From Tetrahymena thermophila SB210 (lineage: Eukaryota; Ciliophora; Oligohymenophorea; Hymenostomatida; Tetrahymenidae), in assembly GCF_000189635.1 (NCBI RefSeq), contig NW_002476104.1, positions 44,870-108,869 of the forward strand: a stretch of DNA of 64,000 bases, given 5' to 3'. Shown here piece after piece: positions 62,314 to 64,000 of the stretch. Below the pieces are notes generated by a model. It saw only the letters and a program-made list of their open reading frames with translations. It did not search any database and was not told where the DNA came from. Each line of letters starts with the position of its first letter. Position 1 is the stretch's first letter. The position numbers and the translations under genes were made by a program.

Positions 62314-63972
62314 AAAAATATAGATAAAAAGAAAAGTATACAAAAAATATAATTTTAACTGTATATTTATTCTATTTGTTTAAGCTATTTTATTTCAATT
62401 TATACTAATTTTTATTTTAAAACAATTTTATTACAATATAAACAACCAACTAATTATAGAGTATGCTCAAAAAATTGAATTTTAAAAAATATTGATACAT
62501 ATAAACATATTCACATCAACAACTAAAATCTTTTTGATATTACATGGCTGTCTATATGTTTTCTTTAAATTATATAAAAACTAAATTAGAAAACTTAAAT
62601 AATTGTAGTCTATCAAATAAATGTATCAATAACAGTGGTCTAAATATTTTAATATATTACTTGTTAATTTTAAAATAGTTATAATTATTATGAATTGAGA
62701 AAATTGTTTAATACAAAATTCTGAATGTTTAATTCTGTTGAAAAAATAATTATGTATGTATGTATGTTGTTTTTATGCAACGATATTCAAAATCCTAATT
62801 TTTAATTCATAGTTAAAAATAAAATTTGTAATCCTAATAAAAATATTAACAAAAAATGATTGAATAATTTAATAGGCATCCATCTTATTTATATCGAGTT
62901 ATAAGAATAGGTCTTTTCATTCATCTTTTAATTTAGTGTGTGGTATAAATATGCTGAATAAAGATTGTATTCATTTTTAATTGAGATCTGTTTTTAATTT
63001 AGTGATTTAATTTTGGTAATTCTATTATCAGTAATTAAAAATTGTAAGATTAATTAAATTTTATTCAAACAGAGTTTTAACACTAAAATTTATAATCATT
63101 GTACTAATTGCTTAAAAATTATACTACACATCTCCCTATATTATTTCCACTCAAATGCAGACTTCTTAGATTTTTAAACTTTTAAATTAATTATCCAATA
63201 CTTTTTCTATGATTTAATATTAGTCCTACTTAAACTTAAATTAAGGTAGATGATAATTGAGCCAAGAGATAAATTATTGAGGAAATTTTGCATGCTCCTC
63301 TAATATTTTATATTATCTCTCAGACTTAACATAAAATGAATAAATTACTTTAGCTTTATCAATTTATTTCAAAAAATCTTGCTCCTTCTTCACTAATTTA
63401 GTTTACTGAGAGCAAGACATGAACTAATTTTATTCTACTTTTAAAATTAATTAATTATTAAAATTAATATATCTTTATCTTTTATATTGATTGGAGCTCG
63501 TATGTATAATTTGTTATTATTTCTTTTTATATTATTAATCTTTTTGAATTATTTTATCACATTTATTTTTTTCTTACTTATTTTAAAGTGAAGGCTTAAA
63601 ATTAAATTGAATTTACATTAGAATTGATCTAAGATTAATAATAAATATTTTATGTTATCAATTAATGTGCTTATTTGTTTTTTCCTCTATTGATGCAATC
63701 CAGTAATTGATACAAATAATTAACATTAACTTGCTTACATTATTAAAAATTTAATTTTGTTTAAGAATTTTATTTTCATAAAAATAAATTTTACACCATA
63801 AAATAATAAACAAATATTTAATAATATTAAAAAAATTATTTGAATAAATAAATAAATGAATGAATAATACAACCAATAATAAAAATATATACTAAAACTC
63901 TAACTAATAATTAATTCATTATTTACTAATCTCATAAATATTTAATTAAAAATTTTATTGAATTTATTTTAC
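62314..63972. other. Subtelomeric AT-rich region
   Basis: No confident gene. A (TATG)n run lies at 62754-62766. A reverse-strand ORF at 63151-63420 is listed separately. Reverse-strand translation of about 62850-63000 also looks somewhat coding (YNLYSAYLYHTLNQKMNEKT), without a closed model. Confidence 0.5.
63151..63420 (-). CDS. Weak subtelomeric ORF with adjacent LRR-like remnant
   Basis: An uninterrupted reverse-strand frame of 89 residues from ATG at 63420 to TGA at 63153-63151. It is charged and helical (KLVKKEQDFLKQIDKAK, SERQYKILEEHAKFPQQF), unlike translations of the spacer around it. Its end overlaps, in another frame, the peptide LRSLHLSGNNIG (63131-63178), which fits the leucine-rich-repeat pattern exactly. 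So this is either a small gene, an exon of a gene whose splicing I cannot resolve, or a frameshifted relic of an LRR gene. An intron bridging the two frames would be only about 23 bases. Confidence 0.3.
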
Positions 63973-64000
63973 TTGGGGTTGGGGTTGGGGTTGGGGTTGG
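63973..64000 (+). repeat. Telomere, (TTGGGG)n
   Basis: Four perfect TTGGGG units and a partial fifth run to the last base, with the G-rich strand as the 3' end. This is the Tetrahymena-type telomeric repeat and marks the right end of a macronuclear chromosome. The true tract is presumably longer and cut by the window or the assembly. No chromosome-breakage sequence is seen beside it, as expected, since that element is lost when the macronucleus forms. Confidence 0.98.

Overview
This is the right-hand end of a ciliate somatic (macronuclear) chromosome, almost certainly from Tetrahymena or a close relative. Three things show it. The last 28 bases are an uninterrupted (TTGGGG)n telomere with the G-rich strand running out to the end. 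The DNA is extremely AT-rich. Every gene reads only if TAA and TAG are glutamine and TGA is the sole stop. Introns are short, AT-rich and GT..AG. A standard-code ORF caller therefore sees only fragments here, and all gene models below were built by hand with the ciliate code, checking exon phases at every junction.

Layout, left to right. A three-exon EB1 microtubule plus-end protein (59-1501). A secreted class 3 lipase (3788-4722). An unrecognised 850-residue protein (6479-9365). A twelve-exon CFAP65 orthologue, an axonemal ASH/MSP-domain protein (10152-16585). A 1,805-residue type I membrane protein (20327-27518). A long poor stretch (27.5-31.6 kb) with coding-like scraps. A small two-exon reverse-strand gene (31585-31992). 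An intronless beta-helix/cysteine-rich/multi-pass membrane protein (33086-36472). Two tandem paralogues with N-terminal MGC lipidation signals, the second carrying a greatly expanded internal repeat (38117-40034 and 41184-45028). A small hypothetical gene (45911-46249). A nineteen-exon protein with three PH domains around an exocyst Sec6-like core (46444-52381). A CYB5D1 cytochrome-b5-like protein (53155-54147). A reverse-strand coiled-coil protein (54962-58584). A leucine-rich-repeat gene with one repeat per exon (59608-62313). Then a subtelomeric stretch with a weak reverse-strand ORF and the telomere.

Functional reading. EB1, CFAP65 and CYB5D1 are microtubule or cilium proteins. The membrane proteins, lipase, lipidated paralogues and PH/Sec6 protein belong to cell surface and trafficking. 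There is no sign of operons; genes are separated by 0.2-5.7 kb of AT-rich DNA, mostly on the plus strand. No transposon, CRISPR array, tRNA or rRNA was seen. The most unusual items are the PH-PH-Sec6-PH architecture, the repeat expansion between the two MGC paralogues, and the repeat-per-exon LRR gene.
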